Shown here: positions 24,878-35,161 of the stretch, piece after piece | Layout: every line of letters begins with the position of its first letter | Position numbering within the stretch: position 1 is the first letter of the stretch | NCBI GenBank assembly: GCA_030180135.1 | Contig: CM058234.1 | Coordinates: 310,001 to 374,000, forward strand | Reading direction: 5' to 3' | Source: Orychophragmus violaceus | Lineage: Eukaryota; Streptophyta; Magnoliopsida; Brassicales; Brassicaceae | DNA length: 64,000 nucleotides | The notes under the pieces: model-generated | What the model saw: the letters and a program-made list of their open reading frames with translations, nothing else | Told to the model about the DNA's origin: nothing | Databases searched by the model: none | Made by a program: the position numbers and the translations under genes

Positions 24878-25476
24878 TATCACCAATCAGTTTTTAGCAT
24901 TTATTGGCTAAGTTGGTGTTTAGGCAAATACCTAACACATTTTACAAACCTTGAAGGCGGTCAGACGAACTAACTCGAAAACAATTGCACCACCATATGG
25001 TAGCTTGTGAGCAACCTGAAAATATATACATCCACCACTAAATCCAGTCATTTTCGCCAAGAAAATCGTCTTCGAACGCCTCACCTTCTTCATCTATCAA
25101 TATTATTGCGCTAAAGTCACCAACGACTGAGACCATAGTTCCGTTCCGTCTCCTAGCTTTCCTCTGTAATCATCTGTAGATACATGGAGTTCTCTGGACG
25201 TGAAGCTTCTTAGTTTCCTAATTCCTTGTAGCCCTTCTTCTTGTATGTCTGCTGAAAAAGCAAAGCTTTAAACATCTTTATGATAAAAAAATTTGTACAA
25301 AGCACAATGCTCAAATTAACGAAGCGTTAAATTAAGGATCTGTAGCCTTTTTGGTTCTTTCGATACTAACTAAAAGACCGGAGAGCAAAGATTATTAAAA
25401 CAAAAATCCAACGCTTACACCAAGTGCTACCGCCAGCCTTTTAGACCTTCATCCTACACACACTCTAGTAACATGA
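24878..25476. other. Intergenic DNA
   Basis: No convincing gene. CTTCTTC-rich stretches resemble old coding or UTR sequence, but I could not assign them. Confidence 0.4.
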
Positions 25477-25978
25477 ATGAAAGCATCGATTACAATGGGT
25501 AGCTTCATGATGTATTCTGATGAAAGAGACGACGCCTTTCAACGCCTCAAAGAATGTGCCGTTCGTGGTATCAAGCATGTCGTCTACTGCTACGAAATTA
25601 TCCGGCGCTCTATCTTCCCTGAGTTGGACAACGACTCAACCATTCCTTTTCTCTCTCGAAGCGCTATCCGTGCTCTTAGGAGGAACGTCAGAGAGTTCCA
25701 GGAATTAAGATGGCCTATCCAGATGTCTAACGGCCTGCGTGGGAAAAGAGACGCTGTTGACAAAGGAAGAATATCGATTTGCCCTTCCGCGGTTCATCGG
25801 TATTGGCTGGACTTACTCCATGAAAAAAGTCAAAGGTCACGGCATGTGTGAATCGTGTTTCTGGTCTATTGAAACTTTAGCATTCTTTTGGATCATCCCA
25901 ATTATTTTCTCTAAGTGGACTGATCTCCGTGGACGGGGCGATGTTGTCGGAAATGCAAAACGTCGTCGTGTCGCCTGA
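25477..25978 (+). pseudogene. Unrecognised ORF pair, possibly one frameshifted gene
   Basis: Two overlapping plus-strand frames lie here. The first (25477-25851, 124 codons) has the charged segment FPELDNDSTIPFLSRSAI. The second (25739-25978, 79 codons, +1 frame) has a hydrophobic C-terminal part (ETLAFFWIIPIIF) and ends in GNAKRRRVA. Less-AT composition across 25500-25975 suggests a single former coding region with a frameshift near 25740. I recognise no domain and have no evidence of expression. Confidence 0.3.
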
Positions 25979-28387
25979 CTATGAATGTTTTTAGTTCATT
26001 ATTGTATCTTATATCTTTAATGTATGTCTGACCTCGCGTTTACTTCTCTCTACACTGCTATTGAGTTTTGCGTTTTTTTTTCTTTCGTCTATGTAAAGCA
26101 ATTTGCTATACACCGAAACACATCTGTTACGCTTCAATAAGCAAATCAACTAAAACAAAAAAATACTTTATTATCGCAAAATCTGACGTCTACTTTAACC
26201 ATTAAACTTCTTGTCGGATCAATATACATTATACTAATCCTACACAATCAATCCATGCATCACCTAGACACTTCTTTCTTGCAAATAAGTGAACAATCTG
26301 GACCGGAACATCTGGAAACGATCATCCTAAATATCTTCAGTGTCTCCAAATTACTAATTACCCCACTCAATGGAACTCCGTTTACACTGAAACCCAAAAC
26401 AATCGTTGCCCAATACTTATATGGAACATTACTCACATGTACTCAATAACATTTAGCAGACTAGTACCTACGCGGTAGGATAGATCGAGTAAACTTATGT
26501 CCAAGGTCGACTTCAAAGAAAAACCACGGAACCATACAAATTGTCTTATCAACCACCTTCAGTCCGCCTCATGTCCTCATCCATGTGTCTACCTTTACAG
26601 TTGTTTCGTGTTCCGATATCCTCCCAGTTGATTCATTTTCCAACATCCTCCCAAGAAGGAGTTGATAAGCAAGCGAGAATCCACAAAACACCTTTGTTTG
26701 TCGTTGCAACGAATGTCTGAATGAAGTTATTAAAACAGACGTCTCTGAGCCTTATCGAGCCTTTCTCTCCTCTCCAATCTCATGTTCTTCGGGCCACTCA
26801 CAACAATTTAATCAAGCTATCGCTCAAACCTCAACTAGCGAAACTCGAATCGTTTGCACTGCGAAAAAATGAAATAAATCCTCATATCTTTCTTTCCTCT
26901 TGGGAAATTAATTACCTCGCCAATAGCTAGAATTCTGTTATACTTCTTGCTTAAACAAGTTCCAAAACCCAAACGTGAGTGAGAGAGAGAAGAAGAATAA
27001 TACAATATCTTGTTTTTTTAAACAGATTTTAAACTAATACACTCGTAAATAGTTAACAAATCAACCAGTGTATGTCTAGTTAACATTTTGTGGTTAGCTT
27101 AAATAAGGGTCAGTCTAGTCTTTTCATCCCCTAAATTATATCAAAAACATACAACATTGCAATAACTTTTTAAAAGATATTAAACTGCAAGGAAAGAAAA
27201 AAAAAAGATACAAAAAATGCAATACACCTCATGGAATACATAGAATGATAATGAAGAGAATTATATAAATGAAATATGGAGAAAAATAGAACAAATTCAT
27301 TTCATCCAATCATCATTAAAATTGTTAAAGAATGTTTTTTTTGTATTTTATTTGATTTTATTTGAAATTGATGGAATCATAATTTCATTCTATTCCAAGT
27401 AAATAGTAAAAAAAAAAACTGGAATCTACATGAATTGAATAAGTCATTCCAGTTACAGCCTTTGATTTAAAAGAGAAACACTAAACATTACGAGACTAAA
27501 ATGATGGTACGTACGAGCGATCATATTATATAAGTAGTTTATTCACCTGAATCTTAGGAAAATTGTAGAATGGAGCTTAGAGAAACTCTTTGTTTATGTG
27601 GTAGACTAGACAGAGATTCCGTACCGACTCGGAGGTTTCAGCTAGACGAATATTCCGACGGAATAACATGCATGCATGATGTTAACAAGATTCATTAGTC
27701 TTTTCAAAGTTTTTTAACTTTTCTTTTTTTCACATTATCCACTTTTAGATTAGATCAAATATCCTTTCATAGTTTACTTTTGATCAATCCACATATTAAA
27801 GTTGCTCTTTCCTTTGTTAATCAAAAAAAAACATTCTTTCATATTTCCCCACGGCATGTTCGTTAGGTTACCGCTGGTTTTAAACATGTTCTTCATATAC
27901 TCTAGTCTTGGTATTGCATTGTCTCTCTTTTTGGTTCAAAGACGATATGCGTTTTTTTTAATAATTTTTCAGTTTAAAAACAAAAATTGTCATATTTTAA
28001 AATATAATGCGAATAAATAAATAAAAGTGAAAAGTTGAAAGTTGGAAAATAAATAAAGTCATTAGAAAAGGGACACAAATGAGCTGGCCACTAATTGTCG
28101 TGAAGTGTAACTTCACTGGATGTTACATCATTTATTTACGACTTTCACACGGCGTTTAGATTGATTGTAAAATATCAAACCTTCTTAAACGATCATTTAT
28201 ATAAAAATACAATTAATTATACATTTAGAACATGATTAATCAGCCTACACGCTAAATGCTGTTCCAACATCTAATGTGCGCCTATCAGTATTTTAAACAT
28301 TGTGAAATATCTTCTTTGTGAATGCATTATTACGTTTTCGTAATTATTCAATTTTTTCGACCTCTCACTTTTTCAAATGTTTCTTTT
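25979..28387. other. AT-rich intergenic DNA left of the Copia element
   Basis: No ORF longer than 75 codons and no recognisable family. Bases 26255-26930 have moderate coding-like composition but no motif. Confidence 0.45.
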
Positions 28388-29002
28388 TGTTGGATAAGTG
28401 TCGTCTACAGTCAGCTGGGCTCAGCTAAGTTTTCAGTATTGGGCCAGCTAAGTATTCAGCCCAAATCTAATAAACCGAGCTAAGTGGTACGCGGCGTTTT
28501 AAGCAAAGTCATCGTCTTATTATCGAGGTGGTTAAAAGTCTGTTACAACAGAGGAGAGAGGGAACAAGCGAGAAACAGAGCATCAAGAGAGAGAAGAAAT
28601 CAGAGTGACTTCTTCGAGGTTCGGCGTCTTGTTTGTTCTTCAGCGACGAGCTCGGCGAACACGGCTGCGTGTGTTCCGGCGAGAGCGGGTAGTTGCGGTG
28701 CTTGATTCTCCACGCACGAAGGTCTGTCCGGTTGTTTCTCGGAGCTGACTCTTTAGATACCTGTAAAACAAAGAGTCAGTATAAGATCTGTATAGTCGGT
28801 TGATGATTAGTGCAAGCATGAGAGTTTCGTTCTCTCCCCAGAGATGTAGCCTCTAATGGTGAAGTCTGGGTAACCAAATCGCGTGTTCTTCTTAAGCTCT
28901 AAAACAAATCTCAAGAACTGTCTAGTTTGATTCAATCAACTCACCTTAATCGGCTATTCATCTAAAGACTTAGGCTATCTTTAGAAGGAGGATTTCTTAA
29001 CA
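28388..29002 (+). repeat. 5' LTR of the young Copia element
   Basis: Begins TGTTGGATAAG, ends TTCTTAACA. It contains GAGAGAGG-rich leader sequence and is matched base for base, as far as I can read, by 33803-34417. Confidence 0.95.
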
Positions 29003-29004
29003 AG

Positions 29005-29016
29005 TGGTATCAGAGC
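29005..29016 (+). promoter_or_regulatory. Primer-binding site (initiator tRNA-Met)
   Basis: TGGTATCAGAGC starts two bases after the 5' LTR. It is the usual plant LTR-element site complementary to the 3' end of initiator tRNA-Met. Confidence 0.9.
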
Positions 29017-29114
29017 ATCAGGTTCTGATTAAGGTGTAGAGGAAGGGTTACGGTCTCAGTAATCCAAAGACTATCGGCAGTGGTTCTAAGGGTCGAGGTT
29101 TATCTCTTATCGTC

Positions 29115-32100
29115 ATGGAGTCGGTTAAACATGCAAAGTTCGAGATGGAGAAGTTCGACGGGCAGGGTGACTTTGGTATGTGGAAGTTCAAGATGTTAAT
29201 GCAGCTTGAACTACAGGGACTTGGTCACATTCTTCAGATAGATACGGTTCAAGAAACTTCAGAAGAAAAGCCGGCTGAGACCAAGATTGATGAAGATGTC
29301 AAGAAAGATCCTCTAGCTAAAGAGAAAGACATCAGGGCCAGGAATCTAATCTGCTCAAGTCTCACCAACATTGTATTGCGAAAGGTAATGAGGGAAACGA
29401 CTGCAAACGGTGTTTGGAAAGCCTTGGAAGCAGACTATCAGACCAAGACCCTGCCAAACAGGATCTACCTGAAGCAAAGTTTTGCAAGTTACAAGATGCA
29501 AGAAGGAAAGAGCATCGAGGAGAACATGGACACGTTCTTAAAACTTGTTGATGACTTGGCTAGCTTGAACATTGAAGTGTCAGATGAGGATCAAGCAATC
29601 CAGATCCTTACAAGTCTCCCACCTCAGTATGATTCACTGGTTCACACTCTGAAGTATGGAAATGGAAAAGAGACACTCACCGTTAAAGAGGTCACAACAT
29701 CGGCATATGCTAAAGAAGCTGAGTTGAAAGAGAAGGGACTTCTTGGTAAGCCAAAGACGAGTTCTGAAGGTCTATTTGCAACCAGAGGAAGAAGTGAACA
29801 AAGGTCAAGTGGTCAGGATAAGTACAGAGGGAAAAGTAAGGATGGAAAATCGGACAACAAGTCTAAGAACAGGAACAATCACAGGTCAAAGTCGAGAAAC
29901 AGGTCTCAGTATAAACCCAGAGAATGCTGGAAGTGTGGGAAAGAAGGACACCTAAAAAGAGAATGTCCAGAAAGGAAGGATCAGGCATCATCCAGTTCCG
30001 CAAACTTGGCAAAGGATGAGGAACATCCTATGATCCTGACTGCCAGCATTCAAGACACTAGAGATGAGTGGGTGTTAGATTCGGGATGCACATTCCACAT
30101 CACACCCAACAAGGAGGTCTTATTTGACTTGGAAGAACTAGATGGTGGGAAAGTGCTAATGGGGAACAACACATTCAGCGAAGTAAAGGGAATTGGAAAA
30201 CTAAAGATTGTCAACCCAGACAAATCTGTAGTAATACTTACTGATGTGAGGTACATGCCATCTATGGGGAGGAACCTTATATCATACGGTCAAATGGAGA
30301 AACATGGATGTAGATATGAAGGTGAAGACTTCAGAGTAACCTTTTACAACAAGAAAAGGAAAGTCATCTCAGGCAGATACAAGGATGGACTATACTACTT
30401 AGAGGGAACAGTTATCAAGGCTGAGGCATCAGTCGTCAGAGCAGGAGTAAATTGGACAAGCAGATGGCACTCCAGATTGGGACACATGAGCTTAAAGAAC
30501 CTAAATATCCTGGTAAAAGGGGGATATTTGGATTCGAAACAAGTTCACACACTGGACTTCTGTGAGGACTGTGCTCTAGGGAAATCTCATAAACAACCAT
30601 TTCAGACGGCAAAGCACACTTCAAAGGAAGTATTGGAATACATACATAGTGATCTGTGGGGATCATCGGGAAATGATGAAAGCCTATCCGGATGCAAATA
30701 TTTCTTAACCTTCATTGATGATCATTCTAAAAGGGTCTGGATCAGATTCTTGAGGAATAAGGATGAAGTGTTTAAGAATTTTGCAGAATGGAAACAGCTC
30801 GTAGAAACACAGACAGGCAAGAAGATAAGGTGCTTGAGAACAGACAATGGTTTAGAATTCTGCAACACAAAGATGGATGGTCTGTGTTCAGAGGCTGGGA
30901 TTAAGAGGCATAGGACATGTACTTACACTCCACAGCAAAACGGAGTCTCCGAGAGGATGAATAGGACTATTGCAGACAAGGTAAGGTGTATGCTAACAGA
31001 AGCAGGACTGGAAAAGAAATTCTGGGCAGAAGCAGCTTCAACAGCAGTTTACCTGATAAATAGAACTCCTAACGCATCTATTGATTTCAAGATACCAGAG
31101 GAAGTCTGGTCAGGAGCTAAGGTTAGCTATGACCATCTGAGAAGATTCGGGTGTACAGCCTATGTCCATACTGTTCAAGATAAGATAAGTCCAAGAGCTA
31201 TCAAGGGCATTTTCATGGGATATCCCCAAGGAACAAAAGGCTATAGGGTTTGGCTCCCAGAAGAAGGAAAGTCAACTATCAGCAGAAATGTGGTGTTCAA
31301 TGAAGACACTCTATACATGAAACAAGGAAAGGAAAAGAATCTTCAGAAGCAAAGGTCTAAGAGGGTCACATTCAATCCAAACTTAATCCAGGGTCCATCA
31401 TCAGAAGACACTCAGATACAGGAAGATTTGACAGGTCAGACAGAGGATACAGTTGAAGGTGGAGTACTGTCAGAAGAATCAGAAAGCTCAAGTTCAGAAG
31501 AGGAAAGTGATTCAGATACAGTTCGGAATGACCCAGCTCAACAGGAGACAGAAAATCAGTATCTTCTTGTCAGAGACAGAGAAACACGAATCAAGAAACT
31601 CCCAGCTAGATTAGCAAGTGGGGACTTTGTGGCATATGCACTTGCAAGTGCAGAAGACATCAACATTGATGAGCCTAAGACAGTATCTGAAGCAAAAGGA
31701 AGGAAGGATTGGGTTAAGTGGAATGGAGCCATGTTGGAAGAGAAACATTCTCTAGACAAGAACAGAACATGGGAAATTGTCAAGAGACCACCTAGGCAAA
31801 GGATTATTGGATCAAAATGGATCTTCAAGTTTAAGGAAGGGATTCCAGGAGTTGAAGAACCACGCTACAAAGCCAGGCTAGTAGCAAAGGGATTCACTCA
31901 AGTTGAAGGAATTGACTTCAATGAGATCTTTGCCCCAGTTGTGAAGCATGTCTCCATAAGAATAATGTTGTCAGCAGTGGTGAATTTTGACATGGAATTA
32001 GAACAGCTTGACGTGAAGACTGCTTTTCTCCATGGAAACTTGGATGAAACCATTTACATGGAACAACCAGAGGGGTTTATCAAGAGAGGAGATGAGGATA

Positions 32101-33233
32101 AGGTTTGCCTGCTGAAGAAATCCCTTTATGGGTTGAAACAGTCTCCAAGACTGTGGAATCAGAGATTTGACTCATTCATCAAATCTCAAGGATACAGCAG
32201 ATGTGTGAAAGATCCATGTGTGTATCACAAAGGATCAACCGTACAGGAGAGCATCTTCTTGCTTCTGTACGTAGACGACATGCTAATAGCGTCTAAAGAT
32301 ATGAAGAGGATCACAGGTCTGAAAGACAAGCTCAAGTCGGAATTTGAAATGAAAGAGCTAGGAGCTGCAAACAGGATTTTGGGAATGGACATCACTCGAG
32401 ACAGGAAAGAAGGAAAGCTAAAGTTATCTCAGGAGAGATACATCAGGAGAATCCTTGAGACTTTTAACATGAGTGAAAGCAGACCAGTAGTGACCCCATC
32501 AACAAATCAGTTCAAGCTCAAGAGTCTTACAGATAAGGAATGGGAACATGAAAAGGGAAACATGGAAGAGATTCCATATGCAAGTGCTGTGGGAAGCTTA
32601 ATGTATGCCATGGTTGGGTCAAGACCAGACTTGGCATATTCAGTTGGGGTTGTGAGCAGGTTCATGTCTCGGCCAAGCAGAGATCACTGGGATGCGGTTA
32701 AATGGATACTAAGGTACCTGCAAGGAGCATCACAAGAGAGCCTAACGTTTACGAGATCAGATCACTTCAACATTGAAGGCTTTTGCGACTCTGATTACGC
32801 CACTGATCTTGACAGGCGAAGATCAGTGTCTGGTTATGTGTTTCAAGTTGGAGGAAACACAGTTAGTTGGAGATCAACACTGCAACATGTGGTGGCTCTT
32901 TCTACTACAGAAGCCGAGTACATGTCACTTTCAGAGGCAACTAAAGAGGGCCTATGGCTTAGAGAATTCTGCAGTGAATTGGGTTTCAGTTCTAAGGATT
33001 TCAGATTGCACTGTGATTCTCAGAGTGCAATATGCCTAGCAAGGAATGCGGTTCATCATGATAGAACTAAACATGTAGCAACAAAGATTCACTTCATTCG
33101 GGATATTCTAGAGGAAGGCCTAGTTGACATTCGTAAGATTCACACAACTAAAAACCCAGCGGATATGTTGACAAAGAGTTTACCTGGAAATTCGTTTCAG
33201 AATTGCCTCGTAAAGCTCAAAGTCATTTCCTGA
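29115..33233 (+). CDS. Copia gag-pol polyprotein, intact
   Basis: One uninterrupted 1372-codon frame. Order: UBN2-type gag (residues ~1-230), CCHC zinc knuckle CWKCGKEGHLKREC (~271-284), aspartic protease motif WVLDSGC (~318), GAG-pre-integrase with HSRLGHM and CEDCALGKSH, integrase catalytic core with D in FIDDHS (~533), D in RTDNGLEF (~576) and E in NGVSERMNRT (~611), then a variable acidic Ser-rich linker, reverse transcriptase with YVDDML (~1053), and RNase H with CDSDYATDLDRRRS (~1224) and TTEAEYMS (~1264). It stops at KVIS. All catalytic residues I can check are present, so it could encode functional proteins. Confidence 0.96.
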   Translation: MESVKHAKFEMEKFDGQGDFGMWKFKMLMQLELQGLGHILQIDTVQETSEEKPAETKIDEDVKKDPLAKEKDIRARNLICSSLTNIVLRKVMRETTANGVWKALEADYQTKTLPNRIYLKQSFASYKMQEGKSIEENMDTFLKLVDDLASLNIEVSDEDQAIQILTSLPPQYDSLVHTLKYGNGKETLTVKEVTTSAYAKEAELKEKGLLGKPKTSSEGLFATRGRSEQRSSGQDKYRGKSKDGKSDNKSKNRNNHRSKSRNRSQYKPRECWKCGKEGHLKRECPERKDQASSSSANLAKDEEHPMILTASIQDTRDEWVLDSGCTFHITPNKEVLFDLEELDGGKVLMGNNTFSEVKGIGKLKIVNPDKSVVILTDVRYMPSMGRNLISYGQMEKHGCRYEGEDFRVTFYNKKRKVISGRYKDGLYYLEGTVIKAEASVVRAGVNWTSRWHSRLGHMSLKNLNILVKGGYLDSKQVHTLDFCEDCALGKSHKQPFQTAKHTSKEVLEYIHSDLWGSSGNDESLSGCKYFLTFIDDHSKRVWIRFLRNKDEVFKNFAEWKQLVETQTGKKIRCLRTDNGLEFCNTKMDGLCSEAGIKRHRTCTYTPQQNGVSERMNRTIADKVRCMLTEAGLEKKFWAEAASTAVYLINRTPNASIDFKIPEEVWSGAKVSYDHLRRFGCTAYVHTVQDKISPRAIKGIFMGYPQGTKGYRVWLPEEGKSTISRNVVFNEDTLYMKQGKEKNLQKQRSKRVTFNPNLIQGPSSEDTQIQEDLTGQTEDTVEGGVLSEESESSSSEEESDSDTVRNDPAQQETENQYLLVRDRETRIKKLPARLASGDFVAYALASAEDINIDEPKTVSEAKGRKDWVKWNGAMLEEKHSLDKNRTWEIVKRPPRQRIIGSKWIFKFKEGIPGVEEPRYKARLVAKGFTQVEGIDFNEIFAPVVKHVSIRIMLSAVVNFDMELEQLDVKTAFLHGNLDETIYMEQPEGFIKRGDEDKVCLLKKSLYGLKQSPRLWNQRFDSFIKSQGYSRCVKDPCVYHKGSTVQESIFLLLYVDDMLIASKDMKRITGLKDKLKSEFEMKELGAANRILGMDITRDRKEGKLKLSQERYIRRILETFNMSESRPVVTPSTNQFKLKSLTDKEWEHEKGNMEEIPYASAVGSLMYAMVGSRPDLAYSVGVVSRFMSRPSRDHWDAVKWILRYLQGASQESLTFTRSDHFNIEGFCDSDYATDLDRRRSVSGYVFQVGGNTVSWRSTLQHVVALSTTEAEYMSLSEATKEGLWLREFCSELGFSSKDFRLHCDSQSAICLARNAVHHDRTKHVATKIHFIRDILEEGLVDIRKIHTTKNPADMLTKSLPGNSFQNCLVKLKVIS

Positions 33234-33289
33234 TTTATTCAGGATGAACTCGGAGACAGCTCTGTCGATGGTTGTCTCGGCGAGTAAGA

Positions 33290-33694
33290 GAACAAGAGGA
33301 GAACATCAAGTTAGCATCTTCAGTGTTTGGTAACTCTAGAGAAAATCGACGGTAAGGGATGAGAAAGTTGATACCTTGCATCCACAGGTAGTGCATCGTA
33401 TTCAAGCCTCTCCTCCGGTGCTGAAGCAAAATCAGAAAAAGCTTTGTCAGATGGGTCAGTTTCTGCGTGTAGATCCAGGACTCAGGTTATGGCAGATCGG
33501 TAAAGGAAAAAGGTACATGCAAGCTCAGTTTGTGAGTGTAAACGTGAAAAGGACTTACAAGGATCTTGATCAAAGTTGATCGAAGGAGGAGGAATCAGTG
33601 TTGGTGATTGAGGTGGCTCGAGGTCGTAGATCATCTCAGGTTCAGGTTCTTCCTCAGGAGGGAAGTCTGGGACGAAGACGGAGCGCCGTACCAT
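33290..33694 (-). other. Antisense spliced ORF (captured host gene fragment?) between pol and the 3' LTR
   Basis: On the strand opposite gag-pol, an ATG at 33694 opens a Pro/Glu-rich exon (starts MVRRSVFVPDFPPEEEPEPE) that ends at a GTAAGT donor (exon 33559-33694). A second exon with an AG acceptor and GTATC donor lies at 33375-33420 (SPEERLEYDALPVDAR after joining) and keeps the frame. A possible third exon near 33240-33285 ends in a stop just at the pol terminus. In-frame splice sites on the antisense strand mean the segment cannot be an ordinary part of the sense transcript. The protein is not recognised. Confidence 0.55.
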
Positions 33695-33802
33695 ATTGTT
33701 TTTGGATTAAAAGCAGAGATCTCCGGCAAGACTTGAAGCAGATTTCAGTAGCTCGGTGAGGTGAAGCTGACGGAGTAGGACTGAAGACGACAAGGTGGAG
33801 TT

Positions 33803-34417
33803 TGTTGGATAAGTGTCGTCTACAGTCAGCTGGGCTCAGCTAAGTTTTCAGTATTGGGCCAGCTAAGTATTCAGCCCAAATCTAATAAACCGAGCTAAGT
33901 GGTACGCGGCGTTTTAAGCAAAGTCATCGTCTTATTATCGAGGTGGTTAAAAGTCTGTTACAACAGAGGAGAGAGGGAACAAGCGAGAAACAGAGCATCA
34001 AGAGAGAGAAGAAATCAGAGTGACTTCTTCGAGGTTCGGCGTCTTGTTTGTTCTTCAGCGACGAGCTCGGCGAACACGGCTGCGTGTGTTCCGGCGAGAG
34101 CGGGTAGTTGCGGTGCTTGATTCTCCACGCACGAAGGTCTGTCCGGTTGTTTCTCGGAGCTGACTCTTTAGATACCTGTAAAACAAAGAGTCAGTATAAG
34201 ATCTGTATAGTCGGTTGATGATTAGTGCAAGCATGAGAGTTTCGTTCTCTCCCCAGAGATGTAGCCTCTAATGGTGAAGTCTGGGTAACCAAATCGCGTG
34301 TTCTTCTTAAGCTCTAAAACAAATCTCAAGAACTGTCTAGTTTGATTCAATCAACTCACCTTAATCGGCTATTCATCTAAAGACTTAGGCTATCTTTAGA
34401 AGGAGGATTTCTTAACA
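33803..34417 (+). repeat. 3' LTR of the young Copia element
   Basis: Same 615-bp sequence as the 5' LTR, preceded by the purine-rich tract CAAGGTGGAGT and followed by the CTTTT target duplication. Confidence 0.95.
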
Positions 34418-34604
34418 CTTTTCCTTTTCTCTTTTTTTTCTCGACTATTAAGTAACCTGTCACCTTTAATATATTTTTAGTGGATTAATCTGTCGAATGA
34501 CAGTTCTTTTATAAAAAGCTGATAACCTGTATTGCATATTGATATTGTGAATTGAATTTTAAGTTACTTTATGATAATTAGAAAAAGGATATATATAATA
34601 TAGT

Positions 34605-34907
34605 TTGTTAGGAAATAAGAAAGTTGCAATGTGGACCAGTTTGTATACAAGCGATTGGAACAATATCATCTCTATCCTGTCCGACTATACACACACCAGT
34701 ACCACTCTCTTCCTATTGAGGTATACGTTCCAAGCTACCGTTCACTCAATCTGGTGGGAGAGGAATGCGAGGAAACACGGTACTGATCCACAGAATCAGA
34801 AACAGCTTCTTATGTTAATAGACAAAACAGTCCGGAATAAAATCACTGCCATACAAGACCGGTGTGACACGTTACCGGATGGCTTTCAAGTTTGGTTTGG
34901 TTCATGA
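34605..34907 (+). pseudogene. Non-LTR (LINE/L1) reverse-transcriptase C-terminal remnant
   Basis: A 100-codon frame carries the pattern typical of the extreme C-terminus of plant L1 ORF2 proteins: FLLRYTFQATVHSIWWERN followed by a charged RNA-binding-like tail and LIDKTVRNKI. No upstream RT or endonuclease remains and no poly(A) tail is visible, so it is a 5'-truncated or decayed copy. Confidence 0.65.
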
Positions 34908-34914
34908 CAACCAA

Positions 34915-35161
34915 GGCTCTAAATGGTGACCAAAAGAACGAGGAGGAACAATGAATTCTCTTTCGTTCCTTAAAAATTACACCATTTACAAGTAATATTT
35001 TTTACACATAATTCCTTCTCATTCCTTCTTTCGTAGAGAACTAAAGAGCAAAACTATTCCTCATCAAATTTGGGAAGGAACAATAATTCCTATTATTTTA
35101 TTCCTCTTCGTTTTTTTCCTATTCATTCTTATTGTTCTTCAAATGGTCACCAGTTAGAGCC
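34915..35161. mobile_element. Small inverted-repeat element (MITE)
   Basis: A 247-bp segment with terminal inverted repeats: GGCTCTAAATGGTGACC at the left against GGGCTCTAACTGGTGACC read from the right. The interior is AT-rich with GGAATAATTCC-like palindromes. It lies just after the LINE remnant stop. A CAA flank on both sides might be a 3-bp target duplication, but I cannot settle it. Confidence 0.65.

Larger units (their letters stand above)
28388..34417 (+). mobile_element. Complete, very young Ty1/Copia LTR retrotransposon
   Basis: The element is 6030 bp with 615-bp LTRs (28388-29002 and 33803-34417), each starting TG and ending CA, that look identical throughout. It is flanked by the 5-bp target duplication CTTTT (28383-28387 and 34418-34422). 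The internal order is primer-binding site, one gag-pol ORF in the order gag-PR-INT-RT-RNase H (Copia order), a ~570-bp segment with antisense exons, and a purine-rich tract. Identical LTRs and the open frame indicate very recent insertion and possible autonomy. Confidence 0.97.

Noticed and set aside
28484..28705. 73-codon ORF in both LTRs of the young Copia element
   Set aside because: LTR leader sequence without motif; duplicated only because the LTR is.
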